DNA of 64,000 bases from Enterobacter quasihormaechei (lineage in GTDB: Bacteria > Pseudomonadota > Gammaproteobacteria > Enterobacterales > Enterobacteriaceae): the NCBI RefSeq assembly GCF_004331385.1, contig NZ_SJON01000009.1:1-64000 (forward strand), read 5' to 3'. A model generated the notes under the pieces. It was not told the origin of the DNA. It saw only the letters and a list, made by a program, of their open reading frames with translations, and made no database searches. Shown here one piece after another: positions 1-10,728 of this stretch. The position numbers and the translations under genes were made by a program. How positions within the stretch are numbered: the first letter of the stretch is position 1; the number at the start of each line of letters is the position of its first letter.

Positions 1-1
1 G

Positions 2-3000
2 GCGGCGGACGGCACCTGGAGCCTGACGGTTCCGGCTGCTGATCTTACAGGCCTGGGCGAAGCGAATTACATCCTTAACGCGACCGCCACCAACGGCGTG
101 GGCAACAGCGTGAGCAGCGCAGCGAACCTGCTGGTCGACACCGCGCTGCCGACCGTCACCATCAGCACCGTGGCGGGCGATAACGTCATCAACGCGGCGG
201 AAGTTGCCGCAGGCCAGACCATCACCGGTAAGGTGGCGAACGCGGAAGCCGGTAACACGGTGACGGTGAACATCGGCGGCAACAGCTACACCGCGACGGT
301 GCAGAGCGACCTCACCTGGTCCGTCAGCGTGCCGGAGTCCGTCCTGACGGCGCTGGGCAACGGCGATTTGACCGTGTCAGCAACCGTCACCAACGGCCAC
401 GGTAATACCGGCACCGGGGAGCGCGATATCACTATCGACGCCAGCCTGCCGGGCTTGCGCGTGAATATCGTGGCGGGCGACGACGTGATTAACAGCATTG
501 AGCATGGTCAAAATCTGATCGTCACCGGCACCAGCGACGGGCTGGCGGCGGGCACGACGCTCACCGTTTCCGTAAACGGCAAGACCTATGCCGCGTCGGT
601 ACTGGCAGACGGCTCATGGAGCGCGGCGATCCCGGCGGCGGACGTGGGCGCTCTGGCCGCAGGCACGGTGACAATCACCGTAGCCGGTCAGAGTAGCGCA
701 GGTAACCCGGTCTCCATCAGTCACGACGTCAATGTCGATCTGGCGGCCGTGGCTATCAGCATCGATGCTATCGCCACCGACGACGTGATTAACGCGGCGG
801 AGAAAGGGGCGGATCTGGTGCTGTCCGGCAGCACCTCCAACGTGGAAGAAAACCAGACCGTGACCATCACCTTTGGCGGCAAGTCTTACACCGCGAAAGT
901 CGATGCCAACGGCAACTGGACGGCGACCGTGCCTTCCTCGGATCTTGCGGGCCTGAAGGACGGCGACGCCAGCGTGCAGGTGAGCGTAAGCAACGTACAC
1001 GGTAACAGCGCGACGGCGGGCCGCGAGTACAGCGTGGACACGACGGCGCCGACCGTGACGATTGATACGGTAGCCGATGACAACGTGATCAACGGCAGCG
1101 AAGCGGCTGCGGGCGTGACCGTTTCCGGCACCACGACGGCTGAAGCCGGTCAGACGGTGACCGTATCTCTCGGCGGGAACAGCTACACCGCACAGGTTCA
1201 GCAGGGCGGCGTCTGGAGCGTTAACGTACCGGCGTCCGATCTGTCCGCACTGGCCGATAACGGCTACACCGTGCAGGTGAGCGTGAGCGATTCCGCGGGT
1301 AACCCGGGCAGCGCGGCGAAAGCGATTACGCTCGATACCACACCGCCGACCGTCAGCTTTAACGTCGTGGCGAACGATAACGTTATCAACAGCGTGGAGC
1401 ATGGTCAGGCGCAGATCGTCAGCGGCACCGCAACCGGCGCCAGCGTGGGCGATAAGCTGGTCATCACCATCGGCTCGAACCAGTACACCACCACCGTGGA
1501 CGCCAGCGGCAAATGGAGCGTGGGCGTGCCTGCCAGCGATATTTCTGCGCTCGCTGACGGCACCGTCACCCTCAGCGCGACCATCACCGACAGCGCGGGT
1601 AACAGCAGCACCCAGACCCACGACGTGGTGGTAAACACGGCCTCCGTGGCGCTGACCGTCAACACTATCAGCGGTGATGACGTGATCAATGCGGCAGAAG
1701 CGGGCGCTTCGCTGGTCATCAACGGCTCCAGCGCGCAGTTCGCCAGCGGCACGCAGGTCAACGTAACCCTGAACGGTAAAAACTACACGGCCACCATTCA
1801 GAGCGACGGCTCATGGCAGGCCACCGTACCGGCCGCCGACGTGGGCGCGCTGGCGGATGGCGTGAGCTATCAGGTTTCCGTGTCGGCGCATGACAGCGCG
1901 GGCAACAGCGCCTCGGCGACGCACACCCTCAGCGTGGACACCACCGCGCCGGTGATTAGCGTGAACGCGCTGTCAGGCGACGACGTTCTGAACGCGGCGG
2001 AAGCTCAGCAGCCGCTGACCGTACACGGCTCCTCCAGCGCTGAGGCGGGTCAGACCGTGACCGTCACGCTGGGCGGCAAAACCTACACCACAACCGTAGC
2101 AAACGACGGCACCTGGACGCTGGACGTTCCGGCGACAGACCTGTCCGCGCTGAGCCAGGGCGCGCTGACGGTCACCGCTTCCGTTACCGACAAAGCCGGT
2201 AACAGCGGTCAGACGACGCATACCTTAACGGTGGATACCGTCGCGCCGACCGTGACCATCAGCGTCGTGGCGGATGACGATATCGTCAATAACGCCGAGC
2301 AGCTGGCGGGCCAGACCATCCGCGGCACTACCACGGCGGAGCAGGGTCAGACGGTAACTGTGACCTTCAACGGTCACAGCTATCAGACGACCGTGGCGGC
2401 GGACGGTTCGTGGTCGGTCTTCGTGCCAGGGCGTGATTTCCTCGGCCTGAGCGACGGGCAGTACACCCTCACCGCCACGGTGAGCGATAAGGCGGGCAAC
2501 CCGGGCAGCGCCACGCACGACGTGACGCTGAACGGTGATGTCCCGACGATCGCCATTAACACCTTTGCGCAGGATGACATTGTTAACGCTGCCGAGCATG
2601 GCACGCCGCTGGTCGTCAGCGGCACCACCGACGCGCCTGCGGGCCAGACGGTGACCATCACGCTGAACGGTAAAACCTATGCGGCGACCGTGCAGAATGA
2701 CGGCACCTGGAGCTACACGGTGGGCAGCGCAGACGTTACCGCGCTGGCAGACGGCGGTTCGTACGTGATTAACGCGCAGGTCAGCAACGCCATCGGCAAC
2801 AGCGCCAGCGACAATCACACCGTCACCGTCGATCTGACCGCGCCATCGATGGGGATCAGCATTGACTCGCTGCAAAACGATACCGGCCTGAGCGCGAGTG
2901 ATTTCATCACCAACGACAGCAATATCGTGATCAACGGCTCCCTGACCGCGCAGCTCGGCAACAACGAGAAGGCGCAGATCAGCCTCGACGGCGGCACCAC

Positions 3001-6000
3001 CTGGATTGACCTGACGGTGACCGGCACCACGTGGCGCTACGCCGATGGGCGCACTTTGACCGACGGTACGTATCTGTACCAGGTCCGCGTGATTGATAAC
3101 GCGGGCAACGTGGGGGCAACGGACAGCCAGAACGTGGCGATCGATCTGACGAAGCCAGCGGCAGCGACCATTACCGTGGATTCCGTCACGCAGGATACCG
3201 GCCTGTCCGACAGCGACTTCATCACCAGCGACACGCAGATCAGCCTGAAGGGCACGCTCGGCGCGGCGCTGGGCAGCGGCGACCATGCGCAGATCAGCCT
3301 TGACGGCGGCGCGACCTGGACCGACGTGAGCGTCAGCGGCCTGACCTGGACCTATGTCGATGGACGTACGCTGGTCGACGGCGACTACAACTACCAGCTG
3401 CGGGTAATTGACGACGCGGGGAATATCAGCGCCACCGCCAGCCAGGTGGTGACCATTGATACCGTCGCGCCGGACGCCAGCAAAACGATCGCTATCGACA
3501 GCATCAGCGACGATACCGGCCTGAGCAGCAGCGACTTTATCACTAACGATACGTCCCTGACGCTGCACGGCTCGCTCGGCGCGACGCTGGCCGACGGTGA
3601 ATATGTCCAGATCAGTATCGACGGCGGGGTCACCTGGCAGAACGTGATTGTCACCGGCAGCAGCTGGTATTACGTGGACGGACGTACGCTGGGTAACCAG
3701 ACCTATGACTATTACGTTCGCGTAGTGGACGCGGCGGGCAACGTCGGTGCCAGCGCGCATCAGCAGGTGACCGTCGACACGGTTGCACCGGATGCCGCGA
3801 TTACGGTGACCGTGGATAACATCACTGTCGATACTGGTTTTGATAGCAACGATTTCCTGACCAGTTCGACCTCGTACACGCTCAACGGGACGCTCGGCGC
3901 CGAGCTCGGCGCGGGCGAATATGTGCAGGTAAGCATGGACGGCGGCAGCACCTGGGTTTACGCCACGGTAAGCGGTACCCAGTGGCGCTATAACGACACG
4001 CGCACCCTGACCGACGGCGATTACAGCTATCAGGTGCGGGTAGTCGATCAGGCGGGCAACATCGGTGCCACCACTACGCAGACCGTGACGGTGGATACCC
4101 AGGCGCCGCAGTACGGCATCACCATCGATAGCATCAGCGATGATACCGGGCAGTCCGGGAGTGATTTCATCACCATGGACACCACCCTGACCCTCAACGG
4201 CTCGCTGGGCAGCGCGCTGGCGAGCGATGAGCGGGTGCAGATCAGCCTCGACGGCGGAAACACTTGGGTTGACGCCACGGTGACTAATCAGCGCTGGACC
4301 TACACTGATACCCGCGATCTGCCTGACGGGGATTACACCTACCAGGTGCGGATCATCGACCAGGCCGGTAACGTCGGCTCTACCTCATCGCAGGTGGTGA
4401 TCGTCGATACCACGCCGCCGGCGACGGTGGGCACGGTGGTCAGCTATACCGATGGGGAAGGCGAGCGTCAGGGCACCTTTGGCAGCGCGGTGGCAACGGA
4501 CGATAACTCGCCGCTCATCAACGGGACGCTTAACCGTGCGCCAGAAAATGGCGAGATTGTGCAGCTGTATCGTGACGGTGTGCTGCTGGGACAGGTGACG
4601 ATGAACGGCGCTGCCAGCTGGTATTTCCAGGACAGCGGTCTGAACGACGGTAATCACACCTATACGCTGCGTGTGACCGATCTGGCAGGGAACTTCACCG
4701 ATTCAAATGATTTCGTGCTGAAAGTGGATACGAGCATCCCGACCACGACGGTGAGCATTAACCCTCAGACTACGACGGATACCACCCCGATCCTGAGTGG
4801 TCTGGTATCGGCGGGACTGACCAACGGCGAGTACGTGGTTATCACCGTGAACAATAAGACCTATACCTCAGAGTCCGGCGGTGCGGTCGTAGTCGATCCG
4901 GATAATAACACATGGTATTTGCAGCTTCCGGACGGCGATGCCCTGAGCGCAACGAGCTACAGCGTCACGGCGCAGGTGAAGAGCAGTGCGGGGAACGGTA
5001 ACACCGCCGGGTTGACCACCGGTAGCCTGGTCGTGGGCAGTGAAGAGTCGTTGACACCGGCCTGGTCATTTACCGCCGCGAACTACTCCTATTCATCCAG
5101 CTACATGCTGGATTCGGACGGGATGTGGACGATTATGGCTAACCAGCAGTTCGCATCGGCAAACGCCGATAGCCGTAATTCTTACACCGTGTCAGGTAAT
5201 TTCTCTATGACGGGAAATTATACAACCGGTACTTATGCGGATATCAACCGCGACGGGCTGGCTGACGTGCTGGCGGAAGGAACAAGCTACTCGTACATGG
5301 TGCAGCTAACTAACAATGGAGATGGGACTTACACCTCCAAAACGCTGACCAATATGGGGGCTGCGGTGTGGTATGGCGCGGTGGTCGCCATTGACATTGA
5401 GGGCGATGGCTACACCGACTTTGTAATTGGCGATGCGGGTGGGCCGGATTCCAGCACCGTTATGCTCAATAACAACGGCACGCTGACGGGCAGTTCGAAG
5501 TCCGGGACGTACTCCAATTTTGTATCGGGCTCAACGGTAGGTAACTACAACAGCCTGATAGAAACGTCCGGCGTGGATTTGAACAACGACGGTAAAGTGG
5601 ATATTGCCCAACATACGACCAACGGGAGCAACAACTATGCCCTGTCGACCATGTTTAACCAGGGCAATGGCACATTTACCTGGGGGCAAAACTTTACCAA
5701 CACCATGTACAGCGGCTATGGCTCAGCCGCAGCGTCTAACGCCGTGAGTATGACCTGGGCCGACTTTAATGGTGATGGTTACATGGACCTGTATATGAGC
5801 ATGTCACGCACCTCCAGTGGCACCAGCCAGGGCGGGGTGTTAATGCTGAACGACGGTACAGGTAACCTGCTTACCGGCACCGCGGTTGGAACCGCGACCA
5901 CGGATAAGTTTGCGGGTAACGTCAGCGTGGCGGTGGACTGGAACCTCGACGGCAAGATGGACATCATCAAGCTGGCGAACAGCGGGCAGTCTTATCTTTA

Positions 6001-7210
6001 TACCAATGATGGACTGGCGGGTACCGCAAGCTTTACCGCCTCAAAATTCAGCACCGCTACGTCGAACCAGGTATCCGGCGCGGCCCTGGTGGATTACGAC
6101 TGGGATGGCGCACAGGATCTGCTGATTTTCCGTCAAAACGGTACGGTGCAGCTGGAGCGTAATACCAATACGGTCGCGCCAGGAACGGCACTGCATTTGA
6201 AGATTGTCGACAGCGAGGGGATCAACGCCTTCTTTGGCAACACGGTCCAGCTTTACAACTCGGCAGGTCAGCTGGTCGCCAGCGAAATCATCAATGCCCA
6301 GTCCGGCATCGGCATTAACGATTCTTCGTCGCTCATCAGTTTTTACGGCCTGGATCCCAGCGAAACTTACCATGCGGTGCTGGTACGTGCCGTTAACGGT
6401 GTGTCGAGCAATGAAACCTGGGAGGGACTGACGGCAGGAGACGGTAAAGAAAGTTATGCCCTGACGGCTGAAGCGGCTACGGGCGGTCATCAGGGAACCC
6501 TGACGGGTACCGGCTACAACGATACCTTTATCGCTGAGGCAGGGACCTATACCTACAACGGTGCTGGTGGCTGGACGACAACCTCTGAACACGATACATG
6601 GAGCAGTACAGGCGGTATGGATGTTGTGGATTACCGTAACGCCACTTCCGGCGTCACCGTGGATCTGGGGCGCTCAACGGCCCAGAGTACCGGGTTCGAT
6701 ACCGCGACGCTGGTGAATATAGAAGGCATTAACGGCTCGGACTTCGACGACGTCATTACCGGCAACAGCGGTGATAACCAGTTCGAAGGCCGCGGCGGAA
6801 ACGACACCTTCAACATCGGCAGCGGCGGTCACGATACGCTGCTCTACAAGCTGATCAACGCCTCGGATGCCACGGGTGGCAACGGTCACGACGAGGTGAA
6901 CGGCTTTACGGTCGGCACCTGGGAAGGGACGGCGGACACGGATCGTATTGACCTGCGCGATCTGCTTTCCGGCAGCGGCTATACCGGCACGGGCTCGGCG
7001 AGCTACGTGGACGGCGTGGCCACGCTGGACAGCGGCGCGGGCAACATCACCGACTACGTCCGCGTGGTGCAGAACGGCAGCAATACTGAGATCCATGTTG
7101 ACCTGGACGGGGCGGGCGGTCAGTTCTCCTCAACCCCGCTGCTGACGCTGAACGGCGTGCAGACGGATCTGGCAACGCTGCTGGCTAATCATCAGCTGTT
7201 AATTGCGTAA
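2..7210 (+). CDS. Giant repeat adhesin, BapA/SiiE/LapA type, 3' part only
   Basis: The reading frame is open from base 2, so the gene begins before the window; about 2400 C-terminal residues are seen. In order there are at least nine Ig-like repeats of roughly 95-100 residues carrying a (D)DVINAAE-type motif (about 140-2840), five of a second type carrying DTGxSxSDFIT (about 2840-4410), two more divergent Ig-like units (4410-5040), an FG-GAP/VCBS-like region with six DxDxDG-type calcium sites such as DINRDGLAD and DFNGDGYMD (5200-6140), and a C-terminal RTX-like segment with GNSGDNQF and GRGGNDTF followed by a DRIDLRDLL element typical of type I secretion substrates. Such proteins are exported whole and mediate adhesion and biofilm formation. 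The secretion ATPase and fusion protein follow directly. The N-terminus that would separate BapA from other families is outside the window. Confidence 0.92.
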   Translation, partial: AADGTWSLTVPAADLTGLGEANYILNATATNGVGNSVSSAANLLVDTALPTVTISTVAGDNVINAAEVAAGQTITGKVANAEAGNTVTVNIGGNSYTATVQSDLTWSVSVPESVLTALGNGDLTVSATVTNGHGNTGTGERDITIDASLPGLRVNIVAGDDVINSIEHGQNLIVTGTSDGLAAGTTLTVSVNGKTYAASVLADGSWSAAIPAADVGALAAGTVTITVAGQSSAGNPVSISHDVNVDLAAVAISIDAIATDDVINAAEKGADLVLSGSTSNVEENQTVTITFGGKSYTAKVDANGNWTATVPSSDLAGLKDGDASVQVSVSNVHGNSATAGREYSVDTTAPTVTIDTVADDNVINGSEAAAGVTVSGTTTAEAGQTVTVSLGGNSYTAQVQQGGVWSVNVPASDLSALADNGYTVQVSVSDSAGNPGSAAKAITLDTTPPTVSFNVVANDNVINSVEHGQAQIVSGTATGASVGDKLVITIGSNQYTTTVDASGKWSVGVPASDISALADGTVTLSATITDSAGNSSTQTHDVVVNTASVALTVNTISGDDVINAAEAGASLVINGSSAQFASGTQVNVTLNGKNYTATIQSDGSWQATVPAADVGALADGVSYQVSVSAHDSAGNSASATHTLSVDTTAPVISVNALSGDDVLNAAEAQQPLTVHGSSSAEAGQTVTVTLGGKTYTTTVANDGTWTLDVPATDLSALSQGALTVTASVTDKAGNSGQTTHTLTVDTVAPTVTISVVADDDIVNNAEQLAGQTIRGTTTAEQGQTVTVTFNGHSYQTTVAADGSWSVFVPGRDFLGLSDGQYTLTATVSDKAGNPGSATHDVTLNGDVPTIAINTFAQDDIVNAAEHGTPLVVSGTTDAPAGQTVTITLNGKTYAATVQNDGTWSYTVGSADVTALADGGSYVINAQVSNAIGNSASDNHTVTVDLTAPSMGISIDSLQNDTGLSASDFITNDSNIVINGSLTAQLGNNEKAQISLDGGTTWIDLTVTGTTWRYADGRTLTDGTYLYQVRVIDNAGNVGATDSQNVAIDLTKPAAATITVDSVTQDTGLSDSDFITSDTQISLKGTLGAALGSGDHAQISLDGGATWTDVSVSGLTWTYVDGRTLVDGDYNYQLRVIDDAGNISATASQVVTIDTVAPDASKTIAIDSISDDTGLSSSDFITNDTSLTLHGSLGATLADGEYVQISIDGGVTWQNVIVTGSSWYYVDGRTLGNQTYDYYVRVVDAAGNVGASAHQQVTVDTVAPDAAITVTVDNITVDTGFDSNDFLTSSTSYTLNGTLGAELGAGEYVQVSMDGGSTWVYATVSGTQWRYNDTRTLTDGDYSYQVRVVDQAGNIGATTTQTVTVDTQAPQYGITIDSISDDTGQSGSDFITMDTTLTLNGSLGSALASDERVQISLDGGNTWVDATVTNQRWTYTDTRDLPDGDYTYQVRIIDQAGNVGSTSSQVVIVDTTPPATVGTVVSYTDGEGERQGTFGSAVATDDNSPLINGTLNRAPENGEIVQLYRDGVLLGQVTMNGAASWYFQDSGLNDGNHTYTLRVTDLAGNFTDSNDFVLKVDTSIPTTTVSINPQTTTDTTPILSGLVSAGLTNGEYVVITVNNKTYTSESGGAVVVDPDNNTWYLQLPDGDALSATSYSVTAQVKSSAGNGNTAGLTTGSLVVGSEESLTPAWSFTAANYSYSSSYMLDSDGMWTIMANQQFASANADSRNSYTVSGNFSMTGNYTTGTYADINRDGLADVLAEGTSYSYMVQLTNNGDGTYTSKTLTNMGAAVWYGAVVAIDIEGDGYTDFVIGDAGGPDSSTVMLNNNGTLTGSSKSGTYSNFVSGSTVGNYNSLIETSGVDLNNDGKVDIAQHTTNGSNNYALSTMFNQGNGTFTWGQNFTNTMYSGYGSAAASNAVSMTWADFNGDGYMDLYMSMSRTSSGTSQGGVLMLNDGTGNLLTGTAVGTATTDKFAGNVSVAVDWNLDGKMDIIKLANSGQSYLYTNDGLAGTASFTASKFSTATSNQVSGAALVDYDWDGAQDLLIFRQNGTVQLERNTNTVAPGTALHLKIVDSEGINAFFGNTVQLYNSAGQLVASEIINAQSGIGINDSSSLISFYGLDPSETYHAVLVRAVNGVSSNETWEGLTAGDGKESYALTAEAATGGHQGTLTGTGYNDTFIAEAGTYTYNGAGGWTTTSEHDTWSSTGGMDVVDYRNATSGVTVDLGRSTAQSTGFDTATLVNIEGINGSDFDDVITGNSGDNQFEGRGGNDTFNIGSGGHDTLLYKLINASDATGGNGHDEVNGFTVGTWEGTADTDRIDLRDLLSGSGYTGTGSASYVDGVATLDSGAGNITDYVRVVQNGSNTEIHVDLDGAGGQFSSTPLLTLNGVQTDLATLLANHQLLIA

Positions 7211-7216
7211 AACACT

Positions 7217-7245
7217 GCCGCGGGGAGCGATCCTCGCGGCTTTTT
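7217..7245 (+). terminator. Rho-independent terminator after the adhesin gene
   Basis: A 10-bp stem (GCCGCGGGGA / TCCTCGCGGC, one G-T pair) with loop GCGA is followed by TTTTT. It lies 7 bases after the adhesin stop, so adhesin mRNA may end here and the secretion genes may use their own promoter in 7246-7386 or read-through. Confidence 0.85.
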
Positions 7246-7386
7246 GCGTTTCTTTACATCGCTAGCCATAACCCTATATTTCACAAGATTATTTTGCGGG
7301 TTCGTTTATAAAGCGTTCCGTTTTAAATCATTCTGTAAAGGTATCATTTCAGGACGAAATTACCGCCCTGAACAGGACGTAGCATT

Positions 7387-9552
7387 ATGAAGACACATCC
7401 ACAGTACGAACCCTGGTTACAGGGCATGCTTATCATCGCGAAGTATTATCGGCTGGATTTTTCAGCAGAGCATGTTCGGGTCACGATTAACCATGAAAGC
7501 CAGTCTCCGCGCCAGCTGGTGCTGGAAGAGATGGCGCGCCAGCTTGGGCTGGGGATGCGTTGGGTGGCGGCTGAAGCCGTATCGCTCGATCCGTGGCGCT
7601 TACCGCTGCTGGCCGAGTTCACCGGCGGGCAAATCGCGGTCATCAACCGTATGGACAACGAGGGGAACGTCAGCGTGCAGTTCAGCGGCGACGGCGGCCT
7701 GGAGACGACGCTGACGCGCGACGAGCTCAGTTCGCGCTTAAATGGGCTGATGGTATTGCGTCCGCTGGAGTCCACGCCGGACGCGCGGGTAGATGATTAC
7801 ATCAAACCCTATGAGAAAAACTGGTTCTGGCAGCTGGCGCTGAAAGACTGGCGACGTTACGGCGACATCATGCTGGTGGCGCTGGTCGCCAACGTGCTGG
7901 CGCTTTCCGGCATGGTCTTTTCCATGCAGGTGTATGACAGGGTGGTGCCGTCCCAGTCGGAAGCCACGCTGTGGGTGCTGTTTGGCGGCGTGATGATCGC
8001 CATCGTGTTTGAATTCATCATGCGGATGCTGCGCGTGCATATTTCGGACGTGGTGGGGAAGCGCGCCGACCTGCGTATTTCCGAGCGCGTGTTTGCCCAC
8101 GCGCTGCGGATCAAAAACGGCGCGCGGTCGAAATCGACCGGATCGTTTATCGCCCAGATCCGCGAGCTGGAGTCGGTGCGTGAGCTGATTACCTCCACCA
8201 CCATTGCGGCCATCTCCGATCTGCCGTTCTTCCTGCTGTTTGTTTTCATTCTGTGGATGATTGGCGGCCCGCTGGTTCTGGTCGTTCTGCTGGCCGTGCC
8301 GCTGCTGCTTATTCCCGGCCTGCTGGTGCAGCGCCCGCTGGGAAAACTTTCCAGCGAAGGGATGCGAGAATCTGCCATTCGTAACGCCACGCTGGTGGAA
8401 GCGGTGCAGGGCCTTGAAGACATCAAGCTGATGCGCGCCGAGCAGCGGTTCCAGAACCAGTGGAATAACACCAATGACGTGGCCGCGAGCGTCGGCATGA
8501 AACAGCGCTGGCTGACGGGGCTGCTGCTGACCTGGACCCAGGAGGTGCAGTCTATCGTCTACGCCGTGGTGCTGCTGGTGGGCTGTTACCTGGTCATCAG
8601 CGGCGACATGACCACCGGTGCGCTGGTGGGAACCTCGATTCTGGCGTCCCGCACCATCGCGCCCCTGTCGCAGATTTCTGGCGTGCTGTCGCGCTGGCAG
8701 TCGGCAAAGGTGGCCCGAAAGGGGCTGGACGACCTGATGCAGCGCCCGATTGACGATCCCCAGCACGGGAAGAAGGTGCACAAAGCCCACCTGCGCGGGG
8801 ATTACCGGCTGGAAAATGTCAGCTTCTACTATGACGAAGAAGAGAAACTCACCGTGCTGAACATCAGCAAACTGCACATTCGCGCCGGTGAGCGCGTGGC
8901 GGTGCTCGGGCGTAATGGTTCGGGGAAAAGCACCTTGCTGCATTTGCTGGCCGGCATGCAGGAGCCGCAGCAGGGCAGCATATTGCTGGACGATATTGCC
9001 CTGAATCACCTTGACCCGGCTGACGTGCGCCGCGACATGCAACTGCTCAGCCAGCAGGCGCGGCTGTTCTTCGGCTCCGTGCGTGACAATATCCTGATGG
9101 GCAATCCTCTGGCGACAGACGAGGAAATCCATCAGGCGCTGGTCAACAGCGGCGCGCTGGAGTTTGTGCGTAAGCAGAAAATGGGGCTGAACTATATCAT
9201 CAACGAAGGGGGAGCCGGGCTTTCAGGCGGACAGCGTCAGGCGCTGCTGCTGGCCCGCGCGCTGATCACCTCCCCGAACATTCTGCTGCTGGATGAACCC
9301 ACCGCCTGGCTGGATGAGGTCAGCGAGAAGCAGTTTATTCAGCACCTGCACCAGTGGCTGGGCAAGCGTCGGACGCTGGTGGTGGCGACGCATCGTCTGC
9401 CGATCCTGGACCTGGTTGACCGCATCATCGTCCTGGAAAACGGCAGCGTGGTGATGGACGGACCACGTGATGCCATTTTGCGCCAGCACGGAATGGCCCC
9501 GCAGCGGGCGCCGCAGCGCACCGTCAAACTGAAAACGGAGGGCGTGGCATGA
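7387..9552 (+). CDS. Type I secretion ABC transporter (LapB-like permease/ATPase)
   Basis: This 721-residue inner-membrane exporter energises secretion of the adhesin just upstream. The N-terminal 120 residues resemble a C39 peptidase-like domain, but the position of the catalytic Cys is Gly (EPWLQGMLIIAKYY), so it should bind substrate rather than cleave it, as in LapB and HlyB. A transmembrane block follows at about residues 155-440. The nucleotide-binding domain has a Walker A motif (GRNGSGKST, near 508), the signature LSGGQRQ (near 611), a Walker B motif with ILLLDEP, and the H-loop VVATHRL. The stop overlaps the next start as ATGA, implying translational coupling. No outer-membrane TolC-type partner is seen in the window; it may lie upstream of the adhesin. 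Confidence 0.93.
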   Translation: MKTHPQYEPWLQGMLIIAKYYRLDFSAEHVRVTINHESQSPRQLVLEEMARQLGLGMRWVAAEAVSLDPWRLPLLAEFTGGQIAVINRMDNEGNVSVQFSGDGGLETTLTRDELSSRLNGLMVLRPLESTPDARVDDYIKPYEKNWFWQLALKDWRRYGDIMLVALVANVLALSGMVFSMQVYDRVVPSQSEATLWVLFGGVMIAIVFEFIMRMLRVHISDVVGKRADLRISERVFAHALRIKNGARSKSTGSFIAQIRELESVRELITSTTIAAISDLPFFLLFVFILWMIGGPLVLVVLLAVPLLLIPGLLVQRPLGKLSSEGMRESAIRNATLVEAVQGLEDIKLMRAEQRFQNQWNNTNDVAASVGMKQRWLTGLLLTWTQEVQSIVYAVVLLVGCYLVISGDMTTGALVGTSILASRTIAPLSQISGVLSRWQSAKVARKGLDDLMQRPIDDPQHGKKVHKAHLRGDYRLENVSFYYDEEEKLTVLNISKLHIRAGERVAVLGRNGSGKSTLLHLLAGMQEPQQGSILLDDIALNHLDPADVRRDMQLLSQQARLFFGSVRDNILMGNPLATDEEIHQALVNSGALEFVRKQKMGLNYIINEGGAGLSGGQRQALLLARALITSPNILLLDEPTAWLDEVSEKQFIQHLHQWLGKRRTLVVATHRLPILDLVDRIIVLENGSVVMDGPRDAILRQHGMAPQRAPQRTVKLKTEGVA

Positions 9553-10724
9553 ATGATTTCTCCCGCTTTAACAGCCGGCTGAAGGAACCCCGCCTGCCGC
9601 GTTCGTCGCTGGTGGCATGGACGCTGTTCGCGTTGCTTGCGGTATTTATCATCTGGGCCAGCCTGTTCGAGCTGGATGAGGTCACCACGGGCAGCGGCAA
9701 GGTGATACCGTCCTCCCACGAGCAGGTGATTCAGTCCCTGGAAGGCGGCATTATCCACAAACTGCTGGTTCGCGAAGGCGATATCGTCGAGCGCGGTCAG
9801 CAGCTTGCACAGCTCGACCGCACCAAAACCGAATCCAGCGTGCTGGAAAGTGAATCCCGGTTAAACGCCGCGCTGGCCACCGCCGCGCGCCTGAAGGCCG
9901 AAGTTAACGACACGGAGCTGACCTTCCCGGCGGAGCTGGATGATGACGTCGAACTGGTTAAGCAGGAAACGGCGCTTTATCAGTCACGCCGCGAGAGCCT
10001 GGAGAAAGGTCTGGCCGGTTTGCGTCAGGGAGCGGAGCTTGTGCAGCGCGAGCTGGCGTTGACCCGTCCGCTGGTGGTTCAGGGCGCAGCCAGCAAAGTG
10101 GAGGTGTTACGTCTCGAGCGCCAGAAGAACGAGCTTGAGAATAAAATTACCGAGATGAAAAACCAGTATTACGTCCGCGCGCGCGAAGAGCTGGCGAAGG
10201 CGAATGCGGAGATCGAAGCCCAGCGTTCCGTCATGAAAGGGCGCGAAGACTCGCTGACCCGCTTAACGTTCAATGCCCCGGTGCGCGGCATCGTAAAGGA
10301 CATTGACGTCACGACGGTGGGCGGGGTGATCCCGCCGAACGGCAAGCTGATGAGCCTGGTGCCGCTTGACGATCGGATGGTCATCGAAGCGAAAATCTCG
10401 CCGCGCGACGTGGCGTTTATCCATCCTGGACAAAAAGCGCTGGTGAAAATTACCGCTTACGACTACTCGATCTACGGCGGGCTGGAAGGTCAGGTGACGA
10501 TGATCTCCCCGGATACCCTTCAGGATGAGGTTAAACGGGATGTTTATTATTATCGCGTCTATATCCGTACAGACAGTAACCATCTGACGAACAAGCAGGG
10601 AAAAGCCTTTCCGGTTTTCCCGGGCATGATAGCCACGGTCGATATCAAAACCGGCAGTAAATCGGTCCTCGATTATCTGTTGAAACCGTTGAATAAGGCA
10701 AAAGAGGCGCTGCGCGAGAGATAA
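9549..10724 (+). CDS. Type I secretion membrane fusion protein (HlyD/LapC family)
   Basis: The 391-residue periplasmic adaptor links the ABC exporter to an outer-membrane channel. One N-terminal membrane helix (residues about 19-38, SSLVAWTLFALLAVFIIWAS) is followed by a lipoyl-like half motif (EGGIIHKLLVREGDIVERGQ), a long coiled-coil hairpin (about 90-225) rich in E, R and L, and the beta-barrel region with VRGIVKDIDVTTVGGVIPP. The length is typical of the family. The start overlaps the transporter stop by 4 bases. Together with the two preceding genes it forms a dedicated adhesin secretion unit. Confidence 0.93.
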   Translation: MNDFSRFNSRLKEPRLPRSSLVAWTLFALLAVFIIWASLFELDEVTTGSGKVIPSSHEQVIQSLEGGIIHKLLVREGDIVERGQQLAQLDRTKTESSVLESESRLNAALATAARLKAEVNDTELTFPAELDDDVELVKQETALYQSRRESLEKGLAGLRQGAELVQRELALTRPLVVQGAASKVEVLRLERQKNELENKITEMKNQYYVRAREELAKANAEIEAQRSVMKGREDSLTRLTFNAPVRGIVKDIDVTTVGGVIPPNGKLMSLVPLDDRMVIEAKISPRDVAFIHPGQKALVKITAYDYSIYGGLEGQVTMISPDTLQDEVKRDVYYYRVYIRTDSNHLTNKQGKAFPVFPGMIATVDIKTGSKSVLDYLLKPLNKAKEALRER

Positions 10725-10728
10725 AAAA

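Noticed and set aside
614-3760. Long minus-strand reading frames (335 and 511 codons) opposite the adhesin repeats
   Set aside because: They are composition shadows of a GC-rich repeat gene: low-complexity His/Arg/Ala-rich products, no ribosome sites, and the plus frame is clearly coding throughout.
98-4400. Regular repeats that could suggest a CRISPR or satellite array
   Set aside because: The period is about 300 bases, in frame, and the repeats are diverged Ig-like protein domains.
7738-9132. 464-codon minus-strand frame opposite the secretion ATPase
   Set aside because: The plus strand encodes a full ABC transporter with all motifs; the antisense product is Gln/His/Arg-rich with no recognisable domain.
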